Below are positions 12,461 to 21,907 of a stretch of DNA of 64,000 nt, piece after piece. The translations under genes and the position numbers were made by a program. The notes under the pieces were generated by a model. It did not search any database. It was not told the DNA's origin and saw nothing but the letters and a program-made list of their open reading frames with translations. Each line of letters starts with the position of its first letter. The stretch's first letter is position 1. Source of the DNA: Heliopora coerulea. Taxonomy: Eukaryota > Cnidaria > Anthozoa > Scleralcyonacea > Helioporidae. The stretch lies in the NCBI GenBank assembly GCA_030142905.1, contig JASJOG010000217.1, positions 186,001-250,000 of the forward strand. Direction: 5' to 3'.

Positions 12461-12628
12461 AGTAGATAGATATTAACCGGTTTTGTCTCCAAAACCACAT
12501 TCCATACATTCCATTCTGATGATGTCATCAACCCATTCCATATAACCTGTCAATCAAATTTCTTATAAGGAGAATCTCCTTATTCTCTCCAAAACCACAT
12601 TCCATATAACCTGTCAATCAAATTTCTT
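12461..12628 (+). repeat. Left TIR of Polinton-1
   Basis: 168 bp, matching 27538-27705 inverted with a single T/C difference (position 12481). It holds two tandem copies of a unit of about 65 bp, each with ACCTGTCAATCAAATTTCTT; the first ends in the palindrome AAGGAGAATCTCCTT. Confidence 0.95.
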
Positions 12629-12629
12629 C

Positions 12630-13071
12630 TTATTCTTCTTCTTGTTTCCCATCGTTTGAATATTTCTTTTTCACAATATGTTTTCCAACTGTGATTCCAC
12701 CAGACAATAATCCAAGATATGGAAGAAAAGGTGTCACTTTTTCAACCAAAAATTTTACATCTCTTCAACAGTTTATCTTTCGATAAATCCTTTTCCAACT
12801 CATCACTACTTTCTATTGCTTCCAAACCACCAAGAAGATCCAAAAACTTCGAAATAAGTAAGTCTGTTAAAAATACATTTGCTTTTTCCGCTTGTTGTCT
12901 CTCATATTCTGAATAGATTTTCAACACTTGTTTCCCAGAAGCTTTTTTCAATTGAGCAACAGATTGTGGAATTTCTCCATCTTCTGATAATAGCAACAAT
13001 TAATTTCTTTTTCTTACAATTTCTTCTTCTTTTTGGGTTGTTGGAATTTCTTCACCGTCATGTTTACTCAT
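12630..13071 (-). pseudogene. Conserved small Polinton protein with C-terminal hydrophobic segment
   Basis: About 145 codons, read leftward directly behind the ATPase gene. Its start ATG (13071) overlaps the ATPase stop by 8 nt. It has a charged N-terminus (GEEIPTTQKEEE), a helical middle (GGLEAIESSDELEKDL) and a hydrophobic C-terminus (PYLGLLSGGITVGKHIVK). Two frame changes, near 13.0 kb and 12.74 kb, break it. A homologue occupies the same place downstream of the ATPase in Polinton-2 (55735-56168). Function unknown; position and size suggest a minor virion or morphogenesis protein. Confidence 0.6.
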
Positions 13072-13750
13072 TCATTATATAGTCAAAAGGAAAAACAAGA
13101 TTAATTTCAAGACTTGAATATCTCTTTGTTTTCAAAGTGTGAAGAATTTTTTTTATCTCTTCTTTTGAAGACAAACCAAGATATTCATCCACAATGGTAT
13201 TCATATCTTTTTTATTCGGATTATAAAATGTCACTAATTTACTTATGTTTTCTCTGAATGGTTTTGCAATAGATGTCAATTGTTGTGTAATGACAACAAC
13301 AGAAAGATTAAAATGTCTAGCAGAAAATCCCAACTTCACCAACTCACTGGTTCTATTTTTAACACATTTTCCACTAGCACAGTCATCTAAAATAATCAGA
13401 CTTTTACTTCCTTTTGCAAAGTTAACAATATATTTTAACCATTTTTCTACTTCATCTTGATCACAAGGAATAGCAAAAAAATCATCATCGTTATAATATT
13501 TCCAATTTCCCCAAGTGACATTCCATTCAAATGTAGGGCAAATGAGAAAAATTTGCTCAAAACAATTTTTATATTCCCTTTCTAAAAAGTCTAAAAGAAA
13601 TTTTGTTTTTCCACAAGCAGTCATTTCAACTATAATCATATTGAATGGTTTACAATTATTTTTGACATATTTTTTTCTTTTTCTCCTTCGCTTCACGCGA
13701 AATATTTTGCAGTTGTAATTTTTCTCTTCTGTTGTAGTTATTTTCTCCAT
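13064..13750 (-). CDS. Packaging ATPase (A32/FtsK-HerA type)
   Basis: Intact, 228 residues. Such ATPases pump Polinton or virus DNA into preformed capsids. The P-loop region reads IIVEMTACGKTKFLLDF (about residues 38-54). The GKT is present, but the first glycine of the loop is Glu, so nucleotide binding is not certain. Walker B is SLIILDDCASG (about 120-130), followed by the sensor-like VVITQQLTSIAKPFRENI (about 153-170). The start follows TTTTAAATAAATG and lies just after the capsid gene stop. The charged N-terminal KRRRKRKKY may bind DNA or the capsid vertex. Polinton-2 keeps only the C-terminal half, fused to its capsid gene. Confidence 0.88.
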   Translation of the reverse strand: MEKITTTEEKNYNCKIFRVKRRRKRKKYVKNNCKPFNMIIVEMTACGKTKFLLDFLEREYKNCFEQIFLICPTFEWNVTWGNWKYYNDDDFFAIPCDQDEVEKWLKYIVNFAKGSKSLIILDDCASGKCVKNRTSELVKLGFSARHFNLSVVVITQQLTSIAKPFRENISKLVTFYNPNKKDMNTIVDEYLGLSSKEEIKKILHTLKTKRYSSLEINLVFPFDYIMNE

Positions 13751-13754
13751 TTAT

Positions 13755-14964
13755 TTAAAACTGAATTGAAGATAGATCTTTATTAACAATGTTTAACAAT
13801 CCATCACTTAATACAAATATATGACATTTTACATTTGCAGAAATAGCAGTTTTCTTAATTTCTAATAATATTCCAGATTGTGTATTAACTAATTTTTTTT
13901 CCATCTCCATAGACAAAATCATCATTTATAGTTCTCAAATCAATACATAATGCAAAAGCATCTTTATAAAATTTCTCAAGACTCATAACAGATTCACAAC
14001 TTTCATATCCACAGTGAAATATTCTGAATGCTTCTTTGAAAAATCTATTTTTTAGCATACCTTGTGAATATATACTATTTGGCACTCCTTCGACACTAAT
14101 TTTAACTTCTGTAATATTTGGATAAACAAATTCTTCACTATCTGTTACTGTTTTATTCTTAAATAACAATACAACCGCTTTCATCCTCTTTCGTGGGATG
14201 TTAATCGTCTCATTATGCAACGTAGCATCTTTATCCCATTCCACAGTTTTCATTAAAGTGACATGATTAAATGATAAACTTCTTCCTTGTGAATAATGTG
14301 ACAAAACCTCATTAGCTAAATCTGAGTTTTCAATAGTTTCATATTCCAATTCTAAGTTTTCCAAAGAATATCCACCAACACTTTGACCACTTTGTGCAAC
14401 CATAATTTCACTTGCTTTTGGTAAAGTTATGACATATTGGAAATTGTTTATCATTCCATAGGGAGCATACAATCCGTGAGTTGAAAGTATTTTTTCCAAT
14501 TTCAAACATTGTTTTGTTCCAAAAATATCAAACATAAGTTTATCACTAACTTGCTGCTCCAGAGTCATCTTTTGAAATGAGTTTTCTAACATTTTCATTA
14601 CCAATACCATATTCAATCATATCTGATCTTTCATATTCTGGTTTCCAAAGATCTTTGTAAATTTCCAATAGAGATTGTCCTGTATTGTCATAAACAATTT
14701 CACCAGCAAATTTTACAACTAATCTCTTTTTCAAAAGTTTTGACAAATTATTTAAAAACCAAGATTTAGTGTTTTTATTTTTGAAATTAAATAACAATCT
14801 AAGAGAGTCTGGAACCAGACACAAACTTGGATTTAATTTAGGAATATCAATATAAAGATCTTTCTCAGGATTTGCTGAATTTGGATTCAATGTTACAGTA
14901 TGTCTTGTTCTGTTTTCTTTGATTTTTTATATCCTGAATATAATACAGTGGCTCTACTCGTCAT
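13755..14964 (-). pseudogene. Major capsid protein (double jelly-roll type)
   Basis: About 400 codons. The family forms the hexon-like capsomers of Polinton and adintovirus particles. Recognisable segments are LCLVPDSLRLLFNF and TKSWFLNNLSKLL near residues 45-75, VVKFAGEIVYDNTGQSLLE, RKLISKDDSG, then MVAQSGQSVGGYSLENLELEYE, RKRMKAVVLLFKN and KFYKDAFALCIDLRT. The gene needs three frame changes (about 14.89, 14.58 and 13.9 kb). The start ATG (14964) directly follows the TAA of the upstream gene in TATAAATAAATGACG. The copy in Polinton-2 has the same segments in the same order. Confidence 0.85.
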
Positions 14965-16188
14965 TTATTTATATACAAAATAAAATTGTTTATATTCATT
15001 GTATAAAAATAAAGTAATTGCTACAACTAACATCTATAAATTTTTAGAAAGAAAATTAATACCTTTTGCTCCCCATGCTAATATTGATCCAATTAAATTT
15101 AAAAGAGAAGAAATCAATGCACCAAAATTTTTTCCTATATTTGCAACTGCTTTTGCTCATGATTTTAAAGCATTTCTTGCTCCAATTATAATTGTTGTTA
15201 AAATTCCTGCAACAGAAATTGCAACAGCAGACAAACCCAAAAGATTTTCTTTTGACCATTTTTTAAATTTTTCAAATCTTCCAATATCAGATTCTTCAAC
15301 TTCTTGTTGAATGATAGAAATTGTTTCTTCTTCTTCTTCAGGTCTAAAGTCATTTTCTAATCGCAACTTATCAGTCATTCTTCTTGTCAGTTTTTCTGCA
15401 TCTTTATACCATTTTTCTTTTTCTTCATCAGTTTCAAGCAAAGCTTTTTGTCTCCAGTGATCAGCTTGTATTTCAAGAAAATCTCTCTTTTCTTGTGGTG
15501 TTTCACCTTTTGGATTCAAAACTCCATTTAATTCTCTTACATCTTGTTCATCCATTTCTGTTTCTTTCATCTTTTCTTGAAGATCTTCAATACTATTATT
15601 TAGTTTTTCAATAGAATTTTGTTTGATTTCATCTTTGAAAAAATTTTCGTCAAAAGGATCCCATTCATATTCATCCCAACTTGTTTCTTGGTCAATAGTG
15701 TAATCAAGGGTTTTTTCATATTCCAAGTTTGATTTTCTCAAAGCATTAACAAACTTATCAACATATTGTTTATTTTTTTTGGTATATAATTCAGGTTTAT
15801 CATTTTGATTAACATTACCAATTTGTTTTCCTTCGAAATAAATTGAAACTTTTCCTTTCTCATTTTTAACAAATTCAGTGTTATCTAACAACATTTTTGA
15901 ATTTTCTCCATTTTTCTTTGCAAGAGAAATATCAAATATTTTTCTGAAAGAATTTTTTTTATCCTCAGTCATTGATTTTTTCATTCCTTTTGCATCTTTT
16001 TTCACATCAGGAATATCAACTGTGTTGAATTTCATTTTTGGAGATCCTTCGTCATAGTTTTCAGGATAATCTCCAATACCCCAAGGATCTTCATCACTAT
16101 CAAACTTTGTTTCTGCTTCTCGATATTCTTCTTCTTCTTCTCTATTTTTATTTTTCATTTCAATGTCATCAAAACCACTTTCTGCCAT
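14965..16188 (-). pseudogene. Charged Polinton protein with C-terminal membrane segments
   Basis: 407 codons with two in-frame stops: TGA at 15157-15159, and TAG about 15.04 kb where the Polinton-2 homologue has Trp. The N-terminus is acidic (MAESGFDDIEMKNKNREEEE). The middle has RKIFDISLAKKNGENSKMLL and KKNKQYVDKFVN. A long charged helical region follows (residues ~200-300), then EKFKKWSKENLLGLSAVAIS with a hydrophobic helix (GLSAVAISVAGILTTIIIGA). After the TGA come two more hydrophobic stretches. It may be a membrane-acting virion protein like adenovirus pVI, but that is inference. Homologues lie in Polinton-2 (52963-54171) and, as scraps, at 34.6 and 35.1 kb. Confidence 0.7.
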
Positions 16189-17160
16189 TTATTTATACTT
16201 TTTTCCTACACCACTTAACTCTTGTTCATAAAATTTGCCAAGAATTTCTTGTCCTTCTAAATCTTCTATTTTATACATAGTAGGATGACCAAAAAACACC
16301 TCAACAATTTTAAAAAGTTCTTTTGAGAAATTTGCTTCATATCCTTTTGAAAAAACATTTTTATATGCAACAACTCTAACCATGTCTCCAATTTTAAATT
16401 TTGGAGAAGGAAGATTTCCAACGGGTTGACCAAAAAGTTTCATCCACACTTGTTGCTTATTTGATTCATTTACATCAGCAGGTTTCATTTCAATACTTTT
16501 ATGTTTTGTATTGTTATAATTTTTAACAAGATCATCTAAAATATCCAACCATTGGTGTGTGTTTTTTGCATCAAAATATTTCCACATCATTGTTTTCAAA
16601 CTCTGATTAAATCTTTCAACAATAGCAGCTTTCCTCTTTGAATAGGTGGAAAAATATTTAACATCATATGCAATTCTCAAAAGATTTTTTACACCAACAT
16701 TATCAAATTCTTTTCCTTCATCAAATTGAATCAATTTTGGATATTTTTCAAATCTCAGCTTGAATTTCGTTAACATTCTCTCAACAGCTTTTGTCATGTT
16801 CTCCTCATCTTTTCTATAAACGGGAATTGCAAATGCAAATCTGCTTAAAATTTCTATACCTGTTAAAATCCAATAATATCCTTTATTTTCCTTCTTATAT
16901 TTTTTAATATCAACTAAATCCATTTGCAACTGATCACCCAAATCTTTTACAAATGTTTTTTGAAATTTATGTCTTCTAATAATTGGTTTAAATCTAGTAA
17001 AAGTATCTTGTGTTTTTAGCCATTCTTTTACAAATTTTCTACTAACATTTATTTTCTCTTCTTTTGCTTTTTGATAAAGTTTTTCTGCAGATTGAAAACC
17101 TGTTTCTGGATTGTAATACAAGTCTCTCAATTCCTGTTCAATTAAAAATTCATTAATCAT
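16189..17160 (-). CDS. Retroviral-type DDE integrase of Polinton-1
   Basis: Intact, 323 residues. It would catalyse insertion with 6-bp target duplication. The N-terminal zinc-finger region is degenerate. The core starts after HKFQKTFVKDLGDQ with LQMDLVDIKKY (first Asp), then PKLIQFDEGKEFDN (second Asp) and RKAAIVERFNQSLK (catalytic Glu), followed by the SH3-like PSPKFKIGDMVRVVAYKN. It ends at ELSGVGKKYK, whereas the integrases of Polinton-2 and -4 continue into a chromodomain, so this one lacks a targeting module. The start lies at the edge of a palindromic 14-bp divergent intergenic region. Its TAA is followed at once by the next gene's ATG. Confidence 0.92.
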   Translation of the reverse strand: MINEFLIEQELRDLYYNPETGFQSAEKLYQKAKEEKINVSRKFVKEWLKTQDTFTRFKPIIRRHKFQKTFVKDLGDQLQMDLVDIKKYKKENKGYYWILTGIEILSRFAFAIPVYRKDEENMTKAVERMLTKFKLRFEKYPKLIQFDEGKEFDNVGVKNLLRIAYDVKYFSTYSKRKAAIVERFNQSLKTMMWKYFDAKNTHQWLDILDDLVKNYNNTKHKSIEMKPADVNESNKQQVWMKLFGQPVGNLPSPKFKIGDMVRVVAYKNVFSKGYEANFSKELFKIVEVFFGHPTMYKIEDLEGQEILGKFYEQELSGVGKKYK

Positions 17161-17174
17161 TTATTTAAATAAAT
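17159..17174. promoter_or_regulatory. Palindromic divergent start region
   Basis: The 16-bp perfect palindrome ATTTATTTAAATAAAT fills the space between the integrase start codon (minus, 17160) and the start of the rightward gene (ATG at 17175). Each half is the TAAATAAAT motif seen before most starts in these elements, so it looks like two back-to-back promoters serving the whole element. Confidence 0.55.
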
Positions 17175-18593
17175 ATGACTGAAGAGTTTGAAAGAAAATA
17201 TTTTGGGAAAAATTTTGGATAAAAAGTTTAAAGAAATTTTTTTGAAAAAATATCCATATGCAGACATGTCAAAATTTTATTTTGAACATGATATTAATAA
17301 AGACGGTAGTTGGGAAAAAACAATAATATATTTCAAAAATAATTCATTTTTGTCAACAGATATAAATTCAGATACATTTAAAAATGACCCAAATATGACA
17401 AAATATCTTTACAGTAAAAACCAAAGGAGCATTTTCCAAAAATATGGAAAACAGGTGGAGAAATACAAGAATTACCAAGAGAAAAAAGACATGTAGGATT
17501 TTATGGAAAATCTTATTATTGGGATGAATTTCCCACTGAATACATCTTAAATTATCCTATAAATCAGTTTAGGATTTATATGAATGATACAGATTATTTT
17601 CCTTCTAATTTACCACCTCTTATTATAACTACAGATCAAAATGCAACATGGAATATAAGATATGCTTATTTTCAAAGTATTATAGGAACATGGATTGCAA
17701 CTTATGCATGTGGTGTATCTATACAACATTTGACATTTTCCTCTGATGTTCCAAAACAAATTACATCCTTTATGAGATTTCATTTATACTTTACAGTGAG
17801 AAGAATTATGAGACAATTAAGTATTGGAGATGATTCCACATATCATAAATTTAATGCTTCCTTCTTGAAAGATCATTATCCAAAATGGACCTGGCAAGAA
17901 ATTGAGAATTATAAAAATGAACATTTGGGACAAGATGTGATTCCAATGACTACACCATTTCCAAGACATAAACATGGTCCAGGACAATTATGAGATGTTC
18001 AAAATGATTACAAGAAATTCATTCCTTCCCTCTCAAATGGATTAATAAAGAAGGGAACAGAATTACTGAATCATTCTATAGAAGCATATCTTTACGCAAT
18101 TCTTGGATGTCAAGCGAGGACTAGACAAAGTATTGTTTCAAATAGAGCTTCTGCATTGGAAACTCAAAAAGTTTTTCGGAAAATCGTTGAAGATTCTATT
18201 ATAAATAATGACACAACGACATGGATTAATAATATGAATCAAGCTGTTTCAGCTACAAATGTGATTTTAAATATTGCAATTTCTCCAATGCTATGGTTAA
18301 TTCCGAGCAGTTTAATTATTCTTAAAAATCCAATAGAACGATACAATAACAAGTTGAGAGTTTCAACAGAAAATATGTTTTTTGGAATTAATAATAACCT
18401 AAATTATAACGGAGAAGAAGAAAAATCTCCTGTAAAGAAACAACATCACATTGGAGTTAAAAAATTAGAAACATTGGGTGATAAAAAATCTCCTGTAAAG
18501 AAGGAAAAAAATCCACCCATGTCTACAGAAAATCTTATTATTTTATCTTTATCAATGGTAGGTGGAATTTTAATTTCAAAACATTTGTTATAA
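17175..18593 (+). pseudogene. Conserved ~470-residue Polinton protein with C-terminal membrane anchor
   Basis: Three pieces form one gene: N-terminal YPYADMSKFYFEHD (17188-17496), middle with IGTWIATYACGVSIQHL and VPKQITSFMRFHLYFTVRR (17580-17993), and C-terminal VFRKIVEDSIINNDTTTW through a hydrophobic end, ILSLSMVGGILISKHLL (to 18593). Breaks are a frame change near 17.22 kb, another near 17.46 kb and an in-frame TGA at 17991-17993. The Polinton-2 homologue (49757-51239) has the same segments in the same order, which shows that the pieces belong together. Function unknown; the family appears structural and membrane-anchored. Confidence 0.7.
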
Positions 18594-18598
18594 AATAA

Positions 18599-19264
18599 AT
18601 GACAATATCATTGAAGGTCTTTATTGAAAATTCTGAAAAAATAATCACATTAGATGATCCAATCACTTTAAACAGCTGCTCCAAAATGTTTGTGAATTCT
18701 ATAAATATTTTTTGGAATTACGATAATTTGAAACAAAATATTCACCATTATACTTATGACACAAAAGGTGCAAATACAAAAATTAACTTAAAAGATGGGT
18801 ATTATACATTTGACCTGATAAAAACCGAATTTGAAAATGTTGGAGACATGGAATTGGAGAAAGTGGATTATAGTGGAAAATGTAAAATACAATCCGATAA
18901 AGAATTAAATTTACAAACATTTGCACCTATACTAGGATTCCCTGTTAATAAAGTTATATCTCCAAACACTTGGGTTGAAAGTGACAATGAGGTTAATATT
19001 AACAATAATTTGGATTATGTAAGTATAAGTTGTAACATGATTGACAAAAGTCAAAATTTTGTAAATGGAAAAAGTGATATACTCATACAAATTCCTATAA
19101 CAACAGAACAAACTCTAAAAGGTAGTGTTTCTAGAATTTATCCTCCAGAAGGAAAAGGAATAAAATTATCAAATGGGATTTACAATGAAATAAAATTCAA
19201 AGTGGAAGGAAATAATTCAGCATATATAGGAAAGGTTTTATTGGAAATGACTATTAATAAATGA
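18599..19264 (+). CDS. Probable penton / minor capsid protein
   Basis: Intact, 221 residues, beta-rich with no hydrophobic anchor. Signatures shared with the Polinton-2 copy (51238-51892) are an N-terminal LKVFIENSEKIITLDD, FWNYDNL, DGYYTFDLIKTEFENVG, LQTFAPILGFP, DYVSISCNMIDKSQNF and TTEQTLKGSVSRI. Polintons encode a single-jelly-roll penton beside the major capsid protein, and size, fold-like composition and context fit that role. I infer this rather than recognise a decisive motif. It starts 5 bp after the upstream stop and its own TAA overlaps the ATG of the fibre gene (AATAAATGAG). Confidence 0.55.
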   Translation: MTISLKVFIENSEKIITLDDPITLNSCSKMFVNSINIFWNYDNLKQNIHHYTYDTKGANTKINLKDGYYTFDLIKTEFENVGDMELEKVDYSGKCKIQSDKELNLQTFAPILGFPVNKVISPNTWVESDNEVNINNNLDYVSISCNMIDKSQNFVNGKSDILIQIPITTEQTLKGSVSRIYPPEGKGIKLSNGIYNEIKFKVEGNNSAYIGKVLLEMTINK

Positions 19265-20679
19265 GTTTCTTCTACGATTATCAAAGTGAAAAAGATGTGA
19301 CAGAAAAACTTTCCACTGCAGGTGGTGAAATGAAAGGAGATATTAATATGGGATCAAATCATATAATAACATCAGTTGATCCATCACAAAATTCACATTT
19401 AGCAAGAAAAAAATATGTGGATGATTTAGTGTCAGGACATACAAGTTTGAATTATCTACCAAAAAGCGGTGGAACAATGACTGGTAATATCACAATGGGA
19501 AATAACAGAATTACAACAACTGTGAATCCTGTGAGTGTTAAAGATCTTTGTAGGAAAAAATATGTGGATGATCAAGATTCTAGAAAATTATCAGTAACAG
19601 GTGGAATAATGTCTGGAAATATTATAATGAGAAATAATAAAATTCAAACAACTTCAGATCCCATCAGTGTTAAAGATCTTTCCCGTAAAAAATATGTGGA
19701 TGACCAAGATGCTAAACAACTATCTTTAACAGGTGGTGTTATGATTGGAGATATAACACTTGGAAGCAACAAAATTATAACAACTTCAGATCCAACAAAT
19801 GATAATCATTTAGTTAGAAAAAAATATGTAGATGACAATTTTGGAATCAAAACTATTGGTCTTTCAATCTTAAAAGACAATTTTCCTCTAAAATTTGATA
19901 ATTTATATTTAGTTGAATATGATTCAGCATATGATTTGTTATTTGAAAGAAATGGCAGAAAAGTAAAAGAATGGGTCGATTATGGTATAGAAGGAAGCAA
20001 TTTTAAACAGACAACAAAAAGTCTTCAACCTTCTTTATGTTTGGAAAATGAAAAAGTGAATAATAAATATTTTTTAAAATTTAACAATAATAGAATGATT
20101 TCAGATTCCAACATCAATCCAATAACAGGAAAAAAAGATATTATAAATGTTTTTGTTGTTTATAAATTAAATTCTGTTCCTTCTACTGGAAGTGATTGGT
20201 TAAAATCTGGATTATTTGGTCACGATAATGGAGGTTGGGATAAATTTGTTTGTTTTGCAAATCCAACCACAAGAGAATTAGTTGTTGCTGGAGATTCACA
20301 TAATTATTTCTCTATTGGTTCAAATCCTGTAAATCATAAGTCACCAATTGCTGCTTTTCAAACAAAAGCCAATGCTGGAGATTTGAATAAATGGATATGT
20401 TTAAGTGTCCACTGGGATGTGTATACAACACCAAAAGATAATAAAAGCAGTGTATATTGTAATGGAAAAAAGCTAACATCTTTTACTAGCAAAACTGTTT
20501 CAGGAAACACATCTTTAGCAATTGGTGATATGACAAAAGTTGAAAATTCACCTTTAGATGGATCAATAATTTTCTTTTCTGTTTTAAAATATAAAAAAAT
20601 GACAGAGAAGGAAATTTTAACATATCACTATCTTCTTTGTAATTTATACAACGTGGATCATGATCCTATAAATGTATAA
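19261..20679 (+). CDS. Fibre-like protein 1: four phage-tail-type repeats plus lectin/LamG-like head
   Basis: Intact, 472 residues. Residues ~1-195 contain four repeats of about 45 residues with the pattern GGxMxGxIxMGxNxIxT followed by a conserved RKKYVDD. Such repeats form trimeric shafts in phage tail fibres. From about residue 280 the head reads like a concanavalin A/LamG-type sandwich: INVFVVYKLNSV, NKWICLSVHWDV, SSVYCNGKKLTSF, SLAIGDMTK. The likely role is receptor attachment. It overlaps the penton stop by 4 nt and is followed 14 bp later by a second fibre gene, suggesting alternative heads. Confidence 0.8.
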   Translation: MSFFYDYQSEKDVTEKLSTAGGEMKGDINMGSNHIITSVDPSQNSHLARKKYVDDLVSGHTSLNYLPKSGGTMTGNITMGNNRITTTVNPVSVKDLCRKKYVDDQDSRKLSVTGGIMSGNIIMRNNKIQTTSDPISVKDLSRKKYVDDQDAKQLSLTGGVMIGDITLGSNKIITTSDPTNDNHLVRKKYVDDNFGIKTIGLSILKDNFPLKFDNLYLVEYDSAYDLLFERNGRKVKEWVDYGIEGSNFKQTTKSLQPSLCLENEKVNNKYFLKFNNNRMISDSNINPITGKKDIINVFVVYKLNSVPSTGSDWLKSGLFGHDNGGWDKFVCFANPTTRELVVAGDSHNYFSIGSNPVNHKSPIAAFQTKANAGDLNKWICLSVHWDVYTTPKDNKSSVYCNGKKLTSFTSKTVSGNTSLAIGDMTKVENSPLDGSIIFFSVLKYKKMTEKEILTYHYLLCNLYNVDHDPINV

Positions 20680-20693
20680 ATGTAAAAATAAAT

Positions 20694-21707
20694 ATGAGTG
20701 TTGTATTTAATGACGATTTTTCCTCAAAAACAAAAGGAGTTGTTTTAACAGAACTTGATAAAAAAGTTTCAAAAAGTGGTGATACAATGTCAGGAGATTT
20801 GAATATGGGAAATTATCATATTATTCATAATAATTCTCCTTCTGATAATCATGTTGTGAATAAAAAATATGTGACAAATTTTTTATTACCAAATACAATT
20901 GCAAACATTTATAATTTACAAATGGATGATGAAGGAATATTTAATGTTACAGATGATATTGATTATATAGAATATACTGGAAGCAATAAAAAGGTTGAAA
21001 AACTTTTAAATTTGTCAAGAAAAAAAGATTGGAATTTCAAACAAGATGACGCAAACAAACAACCATTATTTAAAAAATCCACAATTAATAATAATTTTTA
21101 TTGTACTCAATATCCTGGTAGTGATACCAACAATTTACATTTGAGCACTTCACAAGACATTTTAAGCAATCAACACTTGAATTTTTATTTTGTATATGGT
21201 TTGAAATCATTGAATTCAACCGATAGAGAAGCATCGTTGTTTAAAATAACAAGAGACACATTACCAGTAAATGTTGTGCTTTTAGATGACATTGGTATTT
21301 CTTATATTCTTTCAGAATTATATATCACAAATGCATTTCCATCTACAGTTCCAAATTCCAAATGGCAATTGAAAGCAAATGCAAAAGAACTCAACAAATT
21401 AATATGTCTTTCTGTACATTGGGATCAAAATAACATCAGTGCTGATAAAAAAGGAAAACTTTATGTGAATGGAAAAGAAATTTTTTCTTTCCGTACAAGT
21501 AATAAATCATCTCACCATGCAAACATGAAATTTTATATTGGATCAAAAAACAAAGACCAAGGAAAAATAGATGGAGAAATATTATATGTATATGTTTCAA
21601 CAAGGAAAATGAAATATCCAGAAATTGTGTTAAATCATTATCTTCTTTGTAAAAAATATGGTGTTGATTTTGACGAAGATGAAATATTAAAATATATAGC
21701 TAAATAA
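20694..21707 (+). CDS. Fibre-like protein 2: one shaft repeat plus lectin/LamG-like head
   Basis: Intact, 337 residues, paralogue of the preceding gene. It keeps one shaft repeat (SKSGDTMSGDLNMGNYHI then NKKYVTNF, residues ~27-65) and a diverged head: LNFYFVYGLKSLNS, LNKLICLSVHWDQN, GKLYVNGKEIFSF, MKFYIGSKNKD. The C-terminus (PEIVLNHYLLCKKYGVDFD) matches the end of fibre 1. The short shaft and different head suggest a second receptor-binding protein, as in adenoviruses that carry two fibres; the parallel is inference. The start lies in AAAAATAAATATGAG. Confidence 0.78.
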   Translation: MSVVFNDDFSSKTKGVVLTELDKKVSKSGDTMSGDLNMGNYHIIHNNSPSDNHVVNKKYVTNFLLPNTIANIYNLQMDDEGIFNVTDDIDYIEYTGSNKKVEKLLNLSRKKDWNFKQDDANKQPLFKKSTINNNFYCTQYPGSDTNNLHLSTSQDILSNQHLNFYFVYGLKSLNSTDREASLFKITRDTLPVNVVLLDDIGISYILSELYITNAFPSTVPNSKWQLKANAKELNKLICLSVHWDQNNISADKKGKLYVNGKEIFSFRTSNKSSHHANMKFYIGSKNKDQGKIDGEILYVYVSTRKMKYPEIVLNHYLLCKKYGVDFDEDEILKYIAK

Positions 21708-21905
21708 ATTTTTGTTTATTCAAATTCTATTTAAATTTACTTACCAATAGATTTAAATAGATTTGTGTTTATTTAAATTCTATTTGAATTTACTTGTAAA
21801 TAGATTTAAAATAGATTTTAAATAGATTTATGTTTATTCAAATTCTATTTAAATTTACTTGTAAATAGATTTAAATAGATTTTAAATAGATTTAAGTATA
21901 TAAAT
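21708..21905. repeat. Three A+T-rich tandem repeats of about 54-65 bp
   Basis: Units share CAAATTCTATTTAAATTTACTT followed by several copies of AATAGATTTAAATAG. Within a unit AAATTCTATTTAAATTT and the AATAGATTTAAAT runs can pair. This is the only sizeable non-coding gap in the right half of Polinton-1. It could hold regulatory sites for the small genes that follow or a replication-related sequence. Confidence 0.75.
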
Positions 21906-21907
21906 AA

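Noticed and set aside
14965..18593. Alternative genetic code with TGA as Trp
   Set aside because: Many genes are also broken by frameshifts, TAA and TAG, and intact genes such as the Tigger transposase use TGG normally. The TGA in the Polinton-2 ~470-residue gene aligns with Gly, not Trp.
19261..20679. Prophage or bacterial contamination because of tail-fibre repeats
   Set aside because: The gene is embedded in a Polinton with eukaryotic-type integrase, PolB, TIRs and 6-bp duplications, surrounded by animal retrotransposons.
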